From positions 1 through 64,000 of the forward strand of contig NZ_AUTC01000115.1 of the NCBI RefSeq assembly GCF_001461695.1: a stretch of DNA of 64,000 bases, given 5' to 3'. The notes beneath the pieces are model-generated. The model did no database searches and was not told the DNA's origin. It saw only the letters and a list, made by a program, of their open reading frames with translations. This stretch comes from Sinorhizobium fredii USDA 205. Its GTDB lineage: Bacteria; Pseudomonadota; Alphaproteobacteria; Rhizobiales; Rhizobiaceae. The position numbers were made by a program, and so were the translations under genes. Every line of letters begins with the position of its first letter. Position 1 is the first letter of the stretch. Shown piece after piece: positions 17,603 through 27,193 of the stretch.

Positions 17603-18343
17603 ATGCCTGAAACCCGCTCGCCGCGACTTGCCGTGCTCATCGACGCTGACAATACGTCCGCAAAAATCGTTGACGGTTTATTCGACGAGATAGCCAAGAT
17701 TGGCGAGGCAAGCGTTCGGCGCATTTATGGCGACTTCGCCAGCGGTCGCTCAAAAGCTTGGACCGACGTCCTCGCAAGGCACGCGATCATCCCCCAGCAA
17801 CAATTCGCCTACACCACTGGCAAGAACGCTTCCGATATCACCCTTGTTATCGACGCTATGGATCTCTTGCACAGTGGCCGCTTCGACGGCTTTTGCCTCG
17901 TATCCTCAGATAGCGATTTTACTCGCCTTGCCTCGCGGATCCGTGAGCAAGGCATCGACGTTTTTGGTTTTGGCGAGCAGAAAACGCCTGAAAGTTTTCG
18001 GCAGGCGTGCCGTAGATTTATCTACACCGAGAACCTACTCCCTCCGGTCGCTTCAAACGGGGCCGACGCCACACAAGCGACGCCCTCACTTCAGCAGCCA
18101 AGCGCGGCGACCCCCATCATCAGGAAAGTGATCGCTCAGATGGAGAGTGAGGATGGGTGGGTGCCGCTCGGCGCAGTTGGAACGCAGCTTGCAAATCTGG
18201 CATCTGACTTCGATCCGCGGACATATGGCTTCAGGAAGCTCAGCGATCTGGTGAGGAAGACGAACTCCTTCGACATAGATCACGCGGAAGGCAAGCCCCT
18301 GCGCATCCGGGTCAAACAGCCATCTCCGAAGAAAAAGCGCTGA
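17603..18343 (+). CDS. NYN-domain protein with C-terminal LOTUS/OST-HTH domain
   Basis: 246 residues from ATG 17603. The N-terminal 140 residues are a NYN/LabA PIN-like nuclease domain: VLIDADNTSAKIVD with conserved acidic residues, KNASDITLVIDAMDLLHSGRFDGFCLVSSDSDFTRLASRIRE, and GIDVFGFGEQKTPESFRQACRRFIY. After a Gln/Pro-rich linker, residues 175-240 (IIRKVIAQMESEDGWVPLGAVG..LSDLVRKTNSFDI) form an OST-HTH/LOTUS RNA-binding domain. This architecture suggests RNA cleavage or RNA binding. It appears monocistronic and is followed by a GGGCGG-AAAA-CCGCCC hairpin. Confidence 0.85.
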   Translation: MPETRSPRLAVLIDADNTSAKIVDGLFDEIAKIGEASVRRIYGDFASGRSKAWTDVLARHAIIPQQQFAYTTGKNASDITLVIDAMDLLHSGRFDGFCLVSSDSDFTRLASRIREQGIDVFGFGEQKTPESFRQACRRFIYTENLLPPVASNGADATQATPSLQQPSAATPIIRKVIAQMESEDGWVPLGAVGTQLANLASDFDPRTYGFRKLSDLVRKTNSFDIDHAEGKPLRIRVKQPSPKKKR

Positions 18344-18662
18344 GGGGCGGAAAACCGCCCACAGCTTTCAACCCCGCCGCGGTCATCAAGCGCTATCGGA
18401 TCGGCCTGGACTGGCTGGCCCGGCTGGGAGCTTTCTGACATAGCTCCGACCCCACATGCGGTCCTTGAGACCGTGACAATCGGCTTCTGCCTGATCGCCC
18501 ATCGGGCTGCCGGGATTTAATAGATTTTTTCACATTTCCGGTCGCCGACCTGTCCACCTGATTTGCCGCCGCGGCCCCGCGCCGCCCGAGACAGTCGGGC
18601 AGATATCCGTACCTGTTTCTTCACCCAAAGGTTGCTATATTCTTCCATTTCAGACGCGATGA
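18344..18662. other. Intergenic region, 319 bp
   Basis: Starts with a short hairpin GGGCGG-AAAA-CCGCCC (18345-18360) after the NYN gene. The rest holds no recognisable gene. An AT-rich stretch at 18521-18536 and GGTTGCTATATTC near 18630 could be promoter elements for the AraC-type gene downstream. Confidence 0.5.
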
Positions 18663-19430
18663 TTGCAACAATGCACATATCCTTGCGCCATTGGCGGGCC
18701 AGAATCTCAGGGTGTCTTCGAGGTGCATGCTCCCATTCTGGCTGCATATCTTGGCTCGGACCCGGTAGCCGCGAGTTCTCTGTCGGAAATTGCAAATCCG
18801 CTGCGGCGCGTCGACATCGTCGATCACCGCTTCCTGCGGCCGGGACGCTCGGCGCAAATCCTTATCGTCGATTGCCGCGAACCGAAGCCGGACGATTACC
18901 GGCGCGGCAATCTTTCCCCCGAACTGATGCAACTGGCTCTCGTCTCTGAAAACAGCCTGTACCGCAAGGCGATTTTCGCCAGCGGTTATTCGGACTACCT
19001 GCTGTGGCCGCTGATCGAGCAGGAAGTTGTCAGCCGGATTGCCGCCTGCATCGCTCAGATCGAGCGCGGTTCCGCCGGGGTGTTCTTCTCGGGCGACCCG
19101 CTCGTTCAGAAGTCATGCGATCTGCTGGCGCAACGCGTCGGTCGGCAGACCGCGCTCAGCGAACTGGCACGGATGGTCGGCACCAACCGGACGACACTCG
19201 TCAACCGCTTCGAGGCATCCTTTGGTTGCGGGCCGATGACCTGGCTGCGCCACTACCGGATGGCCGAGGCGGCAAGACGCTTGCGCAGCGGACACGAAAG
19301 CGTCGCCGAGGTCGCGGATTCACTGGGCTACGGAAACAGCAACAATTTCTCGACGGCGTTCAAGGCCATCCATGGGCTGTCGCCGCTGCGCTATCGCAAA
19401 ATGGCATTGCGCAGAGAAAAGCCTGTCTGA
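18663..19430 (+). CDS. AraC-family transcriptional regulator
   Basis: 255 residues if started at TTG 18663; GTG 18723 is equally possible and no ribosome site decides it. The C-terminal 100 residues carry the double HTH of AraC proteins: ALSELARMVGTNRTTLVNRFEASFGCGPMTWLRHYRMAEAARRL and SVAEVADSLGYGNSNNFSTAFKAIHGLSPLRYRK. The N-terminal half is not a cupin; it resembles a degenerate receiver fold (alternating hydrophobic strands, ILIVDCREP) without a clear phosphoacceptor set. It lies 129 bp before the unknown four-gene cassette in the same orientation and is its likely regulator. Confidence 0.8.
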   Translation: MQQCTYPCAIGGPESQGVFEVHAPILAAYLGSDPVAASSLSEIANPLRRVDIVDHRFLRPGRSAQILIVDCREPKPDDYRRGNLSPELMQLALVSENSLYRKAIFASGYSDYLLWPLIEQEVVSRIAACIAQIERGSAGVFFSGDPLVQKSCDLLAQRVGRQTALSELARMVGTNRTTLVNRFEASFGCGPMTWLRHYRMAEAARRLRSGHESVAEVADSLGYGNSNNFSTAFKAIHGLSPLRYRKMALRREKPV

Positions 19431-19559
19431 CGCAAAGGTGGAGACAGGCACAACCTGATATACAGCCAATGAGAGCGGAGGATCGGTCCAACACACTCAT
19501 TGGTTTATGACCTTGCGACTCTCGAAGCAACGTTCAGATCTCACAGCAGGAGGACAAAC

Positions 19560-20435
19560 ATGTCGAGCGTATCCGCAGTGAATGTCCAGGAACATGAACA
19601 GAGCTATTCGGACCAGAGCTACGGCGCAGCGCGCACCTTCTTCTACGCCAAGCCCCTGATGCTGGCCAAGACCGATGCCGATGCCCCCAGCGACGACCAG
19701 ATCGCCAATGACCAGGGCACGGTCCAGTTCCACCTCATTGGCCAGAAAACCGACGATCCAAAATACAGCAGCATCATGAATGAGAACCAGGACAATCTGC
19801 TGGCGATGGGCGGGCTGATCCACGACTATATGCATACGCATTATCCCGATATCGACTCGAAAAAACTCGACATAAACACCTGGTCGAAAGTCGTCGGGAA
19901 CATTCCCGACCTGTCGATCGGCGCGCAGAAACAGAAGAGCTACTCGAACAAATTTGCCGGCACGTCCGTTTCAGGCACGTTCCTCACATTGATTGCCAAG
20001 GCGATCATCACCGACGGGGCATCCCTGCTGACGGATTTCCAGTCCTTCCTGACGGAGATGGGCAACCTGACCTTCAGCGTCAGCAGCAAGGCGCAGCAAT
20101 ACAAGGCGCTCACATGCACCTATCAAAGCTACCTTCTCGATAACGGCGCGGGCGGATATTTCGACTATGGCGCAATCGTTCTCAGGCAGATCGAGTTCAA
20201 GGAGTACTTCCTTGAGCTGAAATCCTCTTGCTCATCGACGCAATTCGTCAACGTCGACATGGATTATACCGAGGTCACCAACCTCATTCAGACCCGCCGC
20301 ATCCGCAAAGGCGGCCCTGACTACAAGAATTTCCAGGAGCTCATAAACAAGAACTCCACCGAGCAGTTCAAGAAGGCCAAGAACTTCTTCAACGGCGGCT
20401 CCACTCCGCAGCAGGACATCAAACCGCAGGTCTGA
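19560..20435 (+). CDS. protein of unknown function, cassette gene 1
   Basis: 291 residues from ATG 19560, with strong AGCAGGAGGAC ribosome site. No signal peptide or membrane helix; soluble, rich in Ser, Lys and Asp. I recognise no family. Residues about 84-190 resemble the protein encoded next at 20610: both have LD..TW, a V..(I/V)P motif ten residues later, then an N-containing loop, an AKAI/ANAV helix and a (F/S)L(T/S)..G turn. This makes them paralogs, with an extra N-terminal region of about 60 residues and a basic C-terminal tail here. The base composition looks somewhat less GC-rich than the surroundings. A secreted effector or toxin role is possible but unsupported by any motif. Confidence 0.75.
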   Translation: MSSVSAVNVQEHEQSYSDQSYGAARTFFYAKPLMLAKTDADAPSDDQIANDQGTVQFHLIGQKTDDPKYSSIMNENQDNLLAMGGLIHDYMHTHYPDIDSKKLDINTWSKVVGNIPDLSIGAQKQKSYSNKFAGTSVSGTFLTLIAKAIITDGASLLTDFQSFLTEMGNLTFSVSSKAQQYKALTCTYQSYLLDNGAGGYFDYGAIVLRQIEFKEYFLELKSSCSSTQFVNVDMDYTEVTNLIQTRRIRKGGPDYKNFQELINKNSTEQFKKAKNFFNGGSTPQQDIKPQV

Positions 20436-20609
20436 TCTCCGGGCCTCGACCGCGATCAACGCAGCTCACCTAACAAGAGTGCGGCTTGGACGAAACGCGG
20501 CCGCTCCGAAGGCGATAGAGCAATCCGGCAGGCCTTGCCGCGTGCCGATGCTCTGTCGCGCTGCAAGGCGCCGGCGCTCTTCGCTGCCGCTCCCGGAAGG
20601 AAGCCGAAC

Positions 20610-21179
20610 ATGAACCCATTCGCGAAAACAGCCGCGGGTCTTTTTTCGGTGGTCGGACCCGAGAGCAACGATCCGCTCGAAGCGGAGAGGATTTGCTCTG
20701 CCCTGATCCAGAAACTGTCGGAAGACCCATCACGCAACCTGGACCATCGCACCTGGCAGAATGCCGTGCAGATGGTCCCGAACCAGGTGGAAAGCGCGAC
20801 GACGTCGCAAACGCTGAACCGCACGATGCCGCTTGGGGATTTGCCCGGCGCCCTTGCGTCGATCTGCGCCAATGCGGTCGGCGGAGGCAAGCCGCCAGCG
20901 AATCTGACGAAGCCGATCAGTTCCTATCTGAGCAAATACGGGGAACCGACGGCATTCAACTGCCTCATCCTGGATCAACGCGATAGCGCGGTGATCCACT
21001 TGTACCTGACCTGCCTGAATGTGGCGGACGGTCGAGGTTCGAATTTCAGCATCACCGCCACGCTGCTTTCGGCATCGCTGAACCTGTCTGACAAGCAGAC
21101 GGCGTCCAGGCTCGCCGAGCTTTTCGGCCGCTACGGCCCGCCGAGCGACCCACCCTATTACCTGCGCATCCCTTCCTGA
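20610..21179 (+). CDS. protein of unknown function, cassette gene 2 (paralog of gene 1)
   Basis: 189 residues from ATG 20610, preceded by GGAAGGAAG. No signal peptide, no membrane helix. LDHRTWQNAVQMVP (44-57) aligns with LDINTWSKVVGNIP of the previous gene, and the similarity continues through a central helix and a Cys-containing strand (FNCLIL versus LTCTYQ). The N-terminal 60-residue extension of gene 1 is mostly missing. The function is unknown; two diverged copies side by side suggest subunits of one complex or two related secreted proteins. Confidence 0.7.
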   Translation: MNPFAKTAAGLFSVVGPESNDPLEAERICSALIQKLSEDPSRNLDHRTWQNAVQMVPNQVESATTSQTLNRTMPLGDLPGALASICANAVGGGKPPANLTKPISSYLSKYGEPTAFNCLILDQRDSAVIHLYLTCLNVADGRGSNFSITATLLSASLNLSDKQTASRLAELFGRYGPPSDPPYYLRIPS

Positions 21180-21221
21180 TCCGCATGTCCGCTTCAACAT
21201 CGAAGTTAATGGAGGATACCG

Positions 21222-21683
21222 ATGATCATTGCAGCCTGCACCGACGATCTCATGGTCGAGGACATCGCCCGCGACGCCGCCAAAGGCAATCACCATGTCT
21301 TCGGCAATTGGTACAAAGTCTTTGACCGAGAAATCCCCGATCTTCACCCGACGGAGGATCTGTTCATCGTCGCCCACGGCGCAGCCTTCGGGGACGAAGG
21401 CCAGCCCGTCATCGGCAGCAAGGGTGATGATTTCTATCTGACCGCACGCGACCTGAACAAGAACCTGACGATCTTTCCCGAGGGGTACTCCGGCGGCGTC
21501 TATGTCTATGCCTGCCTTTCGGCTGCTCCGGGCGCCGGCGGCCTGAGCTTCGTCGAGTCCTACAAGAAGCTGATTAGGCCAAGCTTCCCCAAGATGAGTG
21601 CCTGGGGCCAAACCGGCAAGCCCAAGGGCCCCTTGCCGCTGCCGACGGACAAGTCCTGGGTCGAAGCACGCGACAAGAAATAG
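21222..21683 (+). CDS. small caspase-like (C80-type?) putative peptidase
   Basis: 153 residues from ATG 21222. It shows the His-Gly / Ala-Cys pairing of clan CD peptidases: FIVAHGAAFG with His52 and VYVYACLSAAPG with Cys98, each after a hydrophobic strand and about 45 residues apart, as in C80 (MARTX/TcdB autoprotease) and CHAT domains. It is shorter than known C80 domains and lacks an obvious inositol-phosphate site, so the assignment is tentative. It lies between the two paralogs and the small gene 4, 42 bp after gene 2. It could process or modulate them, or simply share a fold. Confidence 0.6.
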   Translation: MIIAACTDDLMVEDIARDAAKGNHHVFGNWYKVFDREIPDLHPTEDLFIVAHGAAFGDEGQPVIGSKGDDFYLTARDLNKNLTIFPEGYSGGVYVYACLSAAPGAGGLSFVESYKKLIRPSFPKMSAWGQTGKPKGPLPLPTDKSWVEARDKK

Positions 21684-21788
21684 CTTTGTCCGACCGGGGC
21701 CCGAAGACCGGACGCTGCCGAGCTTGCTTCGGCAGAACCGCTTCATTGCAATTCACGTCATAGTCGACGCCAGATGGAGGTATGAACC

Positions 21789-22022
21789 ATGTCTGATTGG
21801 GAACAAGTCTTCGTCAATCATGCCAACGGAGGAAACTATCTGCTTCAAAACGGAACCGGGAGCGGTGGCGAGAACGAATTCGCCTGCGGCAAATTTCCTT
21901 CCAATAGTCGCCCGAGGAAGGGCGACCAGTACCATATTACTGCAACGCCCAAGCACGAGATCTTTGCGATGAATTGGACTGCGACTTGCACATTCTCGGG
22001 AGAAACGTCCGAATTCAAGTAG
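21789..22022 (+). CDS. small beta-rich protein, cassette gene 4
   Basis: 77 residues from ATG 21789 with a GGAGGTATGAACC ribosome site. The sequence is rich in Asn, Gly, Ser and Thr with alternating hydrophobic residues (YLLQNG, QYHITATP, MNWTATCTFSG), suggesting an all-beta domain. No signal peptide. The family was not recognised. It is the last gene of the cassette before two hairpins. Confidence 0.65.
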   Translation: MSDWEQVFVNHANGGNYLLQNGTGSGGENEFACGKFPSNSRPRKGDQYHITATPKHEIFAMNWTATCTFSGETSEFK

Positions 22023-22026
22023 CACA

Positions 22027-22078
22027 CCACCAAACACTTGGTGGGACACCGCCTGCAGCGCGAAAACTGCAGGCGGTG
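22027..22078 (+). terminator. Tandem hairpins closing the four-gene cassette
   Basis: First hairpin CCACCAA-ACAC-TTGGTGG (22027-22044), second CACCGCCTGCAG / CTGCAGGCGGTG (22047-22058 / 22067-22078), both perfect. They start 5 bp after the last stop codon. There is no U-run, so termination strength is uncertain. Confidence 0.6.
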
Positions 22079-22345
22079 CTGCCGTGAACGACGGCTGAGA
22101 CAGCCCCCTGCTCCCCGCCCGGCCGCGGCATCTCACGCAATTCCTTTCATCCGGAGGGTGCCGTACAGATTGGCGCTGTGCCAGTTCAGGGCGCCGCTGC
22201 ATCTGGAGCTCCATCCGGCCGGCCATAGAAACTTTGTCTGCCCCCATCAATGGAGCCCTCGTGTAACACTCCAAATCGCTTCATGTGATCGTTGAACCGC
22301 TCGGTCATCGGTCGATTCTGTCGTCCTGCGGACGACCCGGGAGCG

Positions 22346-22803
22346 ATGAGTGGGTGGGACCTGATGGATCTGGAAACGATCAGAACGCTTATCGAATTCG
22401 TCGGCCGTTCGGGTGTGTCCGAACTGGTGGTGGGCGAGAACGGTACCATCGTTCGGATATCGAATGATCGGTCCAAACGCACCGCAGCAGATCCGAAACC
22501 GCAACGCGGCCGTCAAGCAGAAACGCCCGCCGTCGATCAGGGCGACAGGCCTCAAACCCAGCCGGCCGATGGCCGAACGGTGAAGGCGCCCGTCTTCGGC
22601 GTCCTTCATCGCGCGCCCAATCCCGGCGCGCGTCCCTTCGTCGAAGAAGGCGACGTCGTCGAAGTGGGGCAGAGCCTCTGCATCGTCGAGGCGATGAAGG
22701 TCTTCAACACCGTGTCCGCCCACAGGGCCGGCCCGATCACGCAAATCTTCGCGAGCGATGGCCAGGAAGTCGAAGCCGGACAGCCGCTGATGGAGATCGG
22801 GTG

Positions 22804-22804
<1 letters not shown>
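22346..22804 (+). CDS. accB: biotin carboxyl carrier protein (AccB-like)
   Basis: 152 residues from ATG 22346. An N-terminal helical segment ([19 protein letters not shown]) of AccB type is followed by a Gln/Pro-rich linker and the biotinyl domain with the canonical EAMK motif; Lys118 is the biotinylation site. The gene begins an operon with a biotin carboxylase (stop and start overlap as TGATG), a lysine-less BCCP-like gene and pxpBCA. This is an accessory copy dedicated to the operon and not the housekeeping acetyl-CoA carboxylase set, since accA/accD are absent. Its carboxyl acceptor is unknown. Confidence 0.85.
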
Positions 22805-24182
<1,378 letters not shown>

Positions 24183-24186
<4 letters not shown>

Positions 24187-24641
24187 CGAAGGGTCGGAAG
24201 CGAAAGAGCGGCTCGATCACCGAGCAGATATTTGATCCGGCGACCCTGGAGAAGATTGTAGGCTGGCTCGAGGATGCCGGCGTCGACTCGATCGAGATCG
24301 AGACGGAAGGCGGCCGGCTCATGCGGATCGAGGCCGGCATAGGCGCCTCGTCGGATGGCGCCGGCCGGGACCCGGATGCTTCGGTTTCGCAAGACGGTGC
24401 AAGGCCTGCCAAGGCACCGATCGCCGGGCACTTCCTGCCCGTGCATCCGGCCCGCGAAGCGGCGGAAGCGACCATCGGCAGCGCCGTCCTGGCGGAAGAG
24501 ATCATCGGATTCGTAGGGCTCGGACCGCTCATCATGCCAATCCACGCCGAAGATGCTGGGACCCTCAACGATTGCGTCGCCGAACCCGGCAGCCTGGTCG
24601 GATATGGCGACACCGTTTTTCTGATCGAGCCCGCACAATGA
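24183..24641 (+). CDS. BCCP-like protein lacking the biotin lysine
   Basis: 152 residues, ATG overlapping the accC stop as ATGA. It copies the layout of the AccB gene three frames upstream: N-terminal helix [23 protein letters not shown], a linker, then a biotinyl/lipoyl-like barrel ending in [15 protein letters not shown]. Where AccB has VEAMKVF this protein has VGLGPLI, so the lysine is replaced and it cannot carry biotin. It is probably a duplicate kept for a structural or regulatory role. The tight overlap with accC and pxpB argues it is translated. Confidence 0.75.
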
Positions 24642-25348
24642 CCTTCGCGCAAGAAAAAGCCCTGTCGACGCCGGCATCCGTTTCGACGGCCTCCGCCGAA
24701 CAGCCGAAGATCTCCGTCATCGGCACGAGTGCCTACCTCATAGAGGCCCCGGGGGCGTTCGACCTTGCCGCACAGAGGCGAATCTGGGCCCTGGCGCATG
24801 CGGTCGAGCCGTGGCCCGAAATTCGGGAGCTCGTCCCGGGGGTCACGAACCTGCTCGTCATCCTCAAGCGGACGCCCGAGGAGCCGGAGCAATTCGAGGC
24901 GCGTTTGCGGCACGAATGGGATTGCGCTCGCAGCATCGACCTTACCGGAAAGACGGTGGACATTCCCGTCACCTATGGCGGCGAGCATGCGACGGACCTT
25001 GCCGCCGTCTGCGATTACACGGGACTGACCGATCGGGAGGTCGTGCGCCTGCATTGGCAAGGCAATTACACGGTCGTCGCGCTCGGCAGCGCGCCGGGCT
25101 TCGGATATCTGCACGGGCTTGATCCGCGCATCCACATGCCGCGCAAGACTGTGCCGTCGCTCAGAATGCTCAAGGGCACGGTGACGATCGGCGGCATGCA
25201 GACGGGCGTGTCGGTTCTGACCGGCCCGAATGGCTGGAACTCGATTGGCTTCGCCGAACTGCCGATGTTCGACCCCATGAAAGACCCGCCGGCGCTGCTG
25301 GCACCCGGCGACAAGGTCCGCTTCGTTCCCGAGAGGATCGAACTATGA
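24638..25348 (+). CDS. pxpB: 5-oxoprolinase subunit B (KipI-like)
   Basis: 236 residues, ATGA overlap with the previous gene. Contains the AHS1/KipI pattern: a central VPVTYGGEHATDLAAVCDYTGL-like segment, then APGFGYLHGLDPRIHMPRK and GTVTIGGMQTGVSVLTGPNGWN. In bacteria PxpA, PxpB and PxpC together hydrolyse 5-oxoproline (pyroglutamate) to glutamate at the cost of ATP. PxpB-like domains also occur in urea carboxylase, which is relevant because accBC precede this gene. Confidence 0.9.
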   Translation: MTFAQEKALSTPASVSTASAEQPKISVIGTSAYLIEAPGAFDLAAQRRIWALAHAVEPWPEIRELVPGVTNLLVILKRTPEEPEQFEARLRHEWDCARSIDLTGKTVDIPVTYGGEHATDLAAVCDYTGLTDREVVRLHWQGNYTVVALGSAPGFGYLHGLDPRIHMPRKTVPSLRMLKGTVTIGGMQTGVSVLTGPNGWNSIGFAELPMFDPMKDPPALLAPGDKVRFVPERIEL

Positions 25349-26343
25349 TCGAGGTTCTTCAAACCGGCCCCCTGAACACCGTGCAGGATCTCGGCCGTTT
25401 CGGCTTTCGCAACGCCGGCGTGACGTCGAGCGGCGCCATGGACCGGCTGGCGTTGTCGGTCGGCAACCTGCTCGTCGGCAATGACAAGGGGGAGGCCGCT
25501 CTTGAAGTGCAGACCTTTCCATTTCGCCTTCGGTTCGACAGGGACACGACCGTCGCGATCACCGGCGCCGATTGCGACGCGCGTCTCGACGGGCGACGGC
25601 TTCCGCCCTGGTGGGCGATAGCGGTTTCGGCCGACCAGGTTCTCGAACTCGACACGCCGCGACGCTCGGCCCGCGCCTATCTGAGCTTTGCCGGCGGCAT
25701 CGATGTCTCGCCGGTGATGGGGTCGCGCAGCACCTCGCTGCGCGGCGGCTTCGGCGGGCTGGAAGGCCGCTTTCTCGCGGCGAACGACCGGTTGGACATT
25801 GGCGGCGCAGGCACATTCGCGCTGCCGCCCCACGGTTTCGGCGCCAAGCCGCCCGAGGCGGCGCTGGCCGAACACTTCCCGACCTCGGATGACGGCACGC
25901 TGCTCGTTCGCGCCATTCCCGCTGGGGAATACGCTCTCTTCGGCGCTGAGGCCGAACGGTTCTGGACACAGACCTGGAAAATTTCCTCGCAAAGCGATCG
26001 TACCGGCTATCGGCTCTCGGGGGAGCCGATCCGGCTTGCCTCGCCCGTGGAGCTGCGCTCGCACGGCGTTGTTCCCGGCGTCGTCCAGATGCCGCCGTCT
26101 GGCGAGCCGATCGTCCAGATGAGCGACGCCAACACCGCAGGCGGCTACCCCAAGATCGCCGGTGTCATCGACGTTGACCTTTGGCGGCTGGGCCAGGCGC
26201 GGATCGGCGGCCGCATCCGCTTCGTCCAATCGACTGTCGCCGAGGCGCGTGCGGCCGAGCGGGCGGTGCAAGCCTATCTCGAGGACATCCGTAGCACCGT
26301 GCCCATGCTCGGCCAGGCACTGGCAGGCATGGTGCGCCGATAG
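25345..26343 (+). CDS. pxpC: 5-oxoprolinase subunit C (KipA-like carboxyltransferase-family protein)
   Basis: 332 residues, ATGA overlap with pxpB. The AHS2/KipA family pattern is clear: GPLNTVQDLGRFGFRNAGVTSSGAMDRLAL, GGIDVSPVMGSRSTSLRGGFGG, and the conserved SQSDRTGYRLSGEPI and PPSGEPIVQMSDANTAGGYPKIAGVI blocks. It acts with PxpB in the cytoplasm. The annotation family is biotin-dependent carboxyltransferase, consistent with the linked accBC genes. Confidence 0.92.
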   Translation: MIEVLQTGPLNTVQDLGRFGFRNAGVTSSGAMDRLALSVGNLLVGNDKGEAALEVQTFPFRLRFDRDTTVAITGADCDARLDGRRLPPWWAIAVSADQVLELDTPRRSARAYLSFAGGIDVSPVMGSRSTSLRGGFGGLEGRFLAANDRLDIGGAGTFALPPHGFGAKPPEAALAEHFPTSDDGTLLVRAIPAGEYALFGAEAERFWTQTWKISSQSDRTGYRLSGEPIRLASPVELRSHGVVPGVVQMPPSGEPIVQMSDANTAGGYPKIAGVIDVDLWRLGQARIGGRIRFVQSTVAEARAAERAVQAYLEDIRSTVPMLGQALAGMVRR

Positions 26344-26382
26344 CTTTCCGAGGCTGATCAAGCCAAGACAGAAGAGGCAACG

Positions 26383-27150
26383 ATGAAAATCGATCTCAAT
26401 TCGGACATGGGAGAGGGTTTCGGACCCTACCGGCTCTGCGACGATGCGGCCCTCATGGATGTGGTGTCGTCGGCCAACATCGCCTGCGGCTTTCACGCCG
26501 GCGACCCTGACACGATGGCGCGGATGGTGCGGCTCGCAAAGGCCCGCGGCGTCGGTGTCGGCGCGCACCCAGGCTTCCCGGACCGGCTGGGTTTCGGGCG
26601 GAGGGAAATGACCGTCGAAGCGGACGAGATGCGCCAGCAGGTGCTTTACCAATTGGGTGCATTGACGGCGATCGCCAAGGGTGAGGGCGTCCCGGTCGCT
26701 CACCTCGGTTTCCACGCCGCGATGGGCAACATGATCAACCGCGACCCGGCGCTCGCCGACCTGATCATGCAGGCCATCCGATCGGTGGATCCGGAGCTCA
26801 TCGTCTTTGCAATGCCCGACAGCGAAATAGAGCGGGCCGCCACGCGGGCCGGCTTGCGGAGCCTGACGCTCTTCCTGGCCGACCGGGCTTACGATTTTAA
26901 AGGACAGCTCGTATCGCGCAAACTGCCGAATTCCGTCCTCAAGGACGAGGCCACGGTTCGGGCCCGGGTTCGCCAGTTCCTCGAAAATGGAACGGTGACG
27001 ACGATCGACAACCGGACGATCGAGGTCCGCGCCCGCTCGATCCTCGTCCACAGCGATACGCCGGGCTCTCTTGAACTCGCCCGGATCGTCCGCAGCGAGA
27101 TCGAGGCGGCCGGAGCAACGATCGCACCGGCGAGAGACGTCCTCGCTTAA
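26383..27150 (+). CDS. pxpA: 5-oxoprolinase subunit A (LamB/YcsF family)
   Basis: 255 residues, full length. The family signature DLNSDMGEGFGPYRLCDDAALMDVVSSANIACGFHAGDP opens the protein, followed by GVGVGAHPGFPDRLGFGRR and a His-containing core. It lies 39 bp after pxpC. PxpA is the catalytic subunit that hydrolyses the lactam after its phosphorylation by PxpBC. With the aminotransferase downstream, the product glutamate or an analogue could be deaminated in the same operon. Confidence 0.92.
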   Translation: MKIDLNSDMGEGFGPYRLCDDAALMDVVSSANIACGFHAGDPDTMARMVRLAKARGVGVGAHPGFPDRLGFGRREMTVEADEMRQQVLYQLGALTAIAKGEGVPVAHLGFHAAMGNMINRDPALADLIMQAIRSVDPELIVFAMPDSEIERAATRAGLRSLTLFLADRAYDFKGQLVSRKLPNSVLKDEATVRARVRQFLENGTVTTIDNRTIEVRARSILVHSDTPGSLELARIVRSEIEAAGATIAPARDVLA

Positions 27151-27193
27151 CGCCGAAACCGACACCTTCAACGAACCCGAAAGACAGGAAACC

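Noticed and set aside
18344..18662. Short in-frame peptide FNPAAVIKRYRIGLDWLARLG after the NYN gene
   Set aside because: Too short to assign and without start codon or ribosome site; could be a relic or chance.
19560..20435. Calling cassette gene 1 a known insecticidal or Evf-type virulence factor
   Set aside because: Size and lack of a signal peptide would fit, but I could not align any motif from memory with confidence. Left as unknown.
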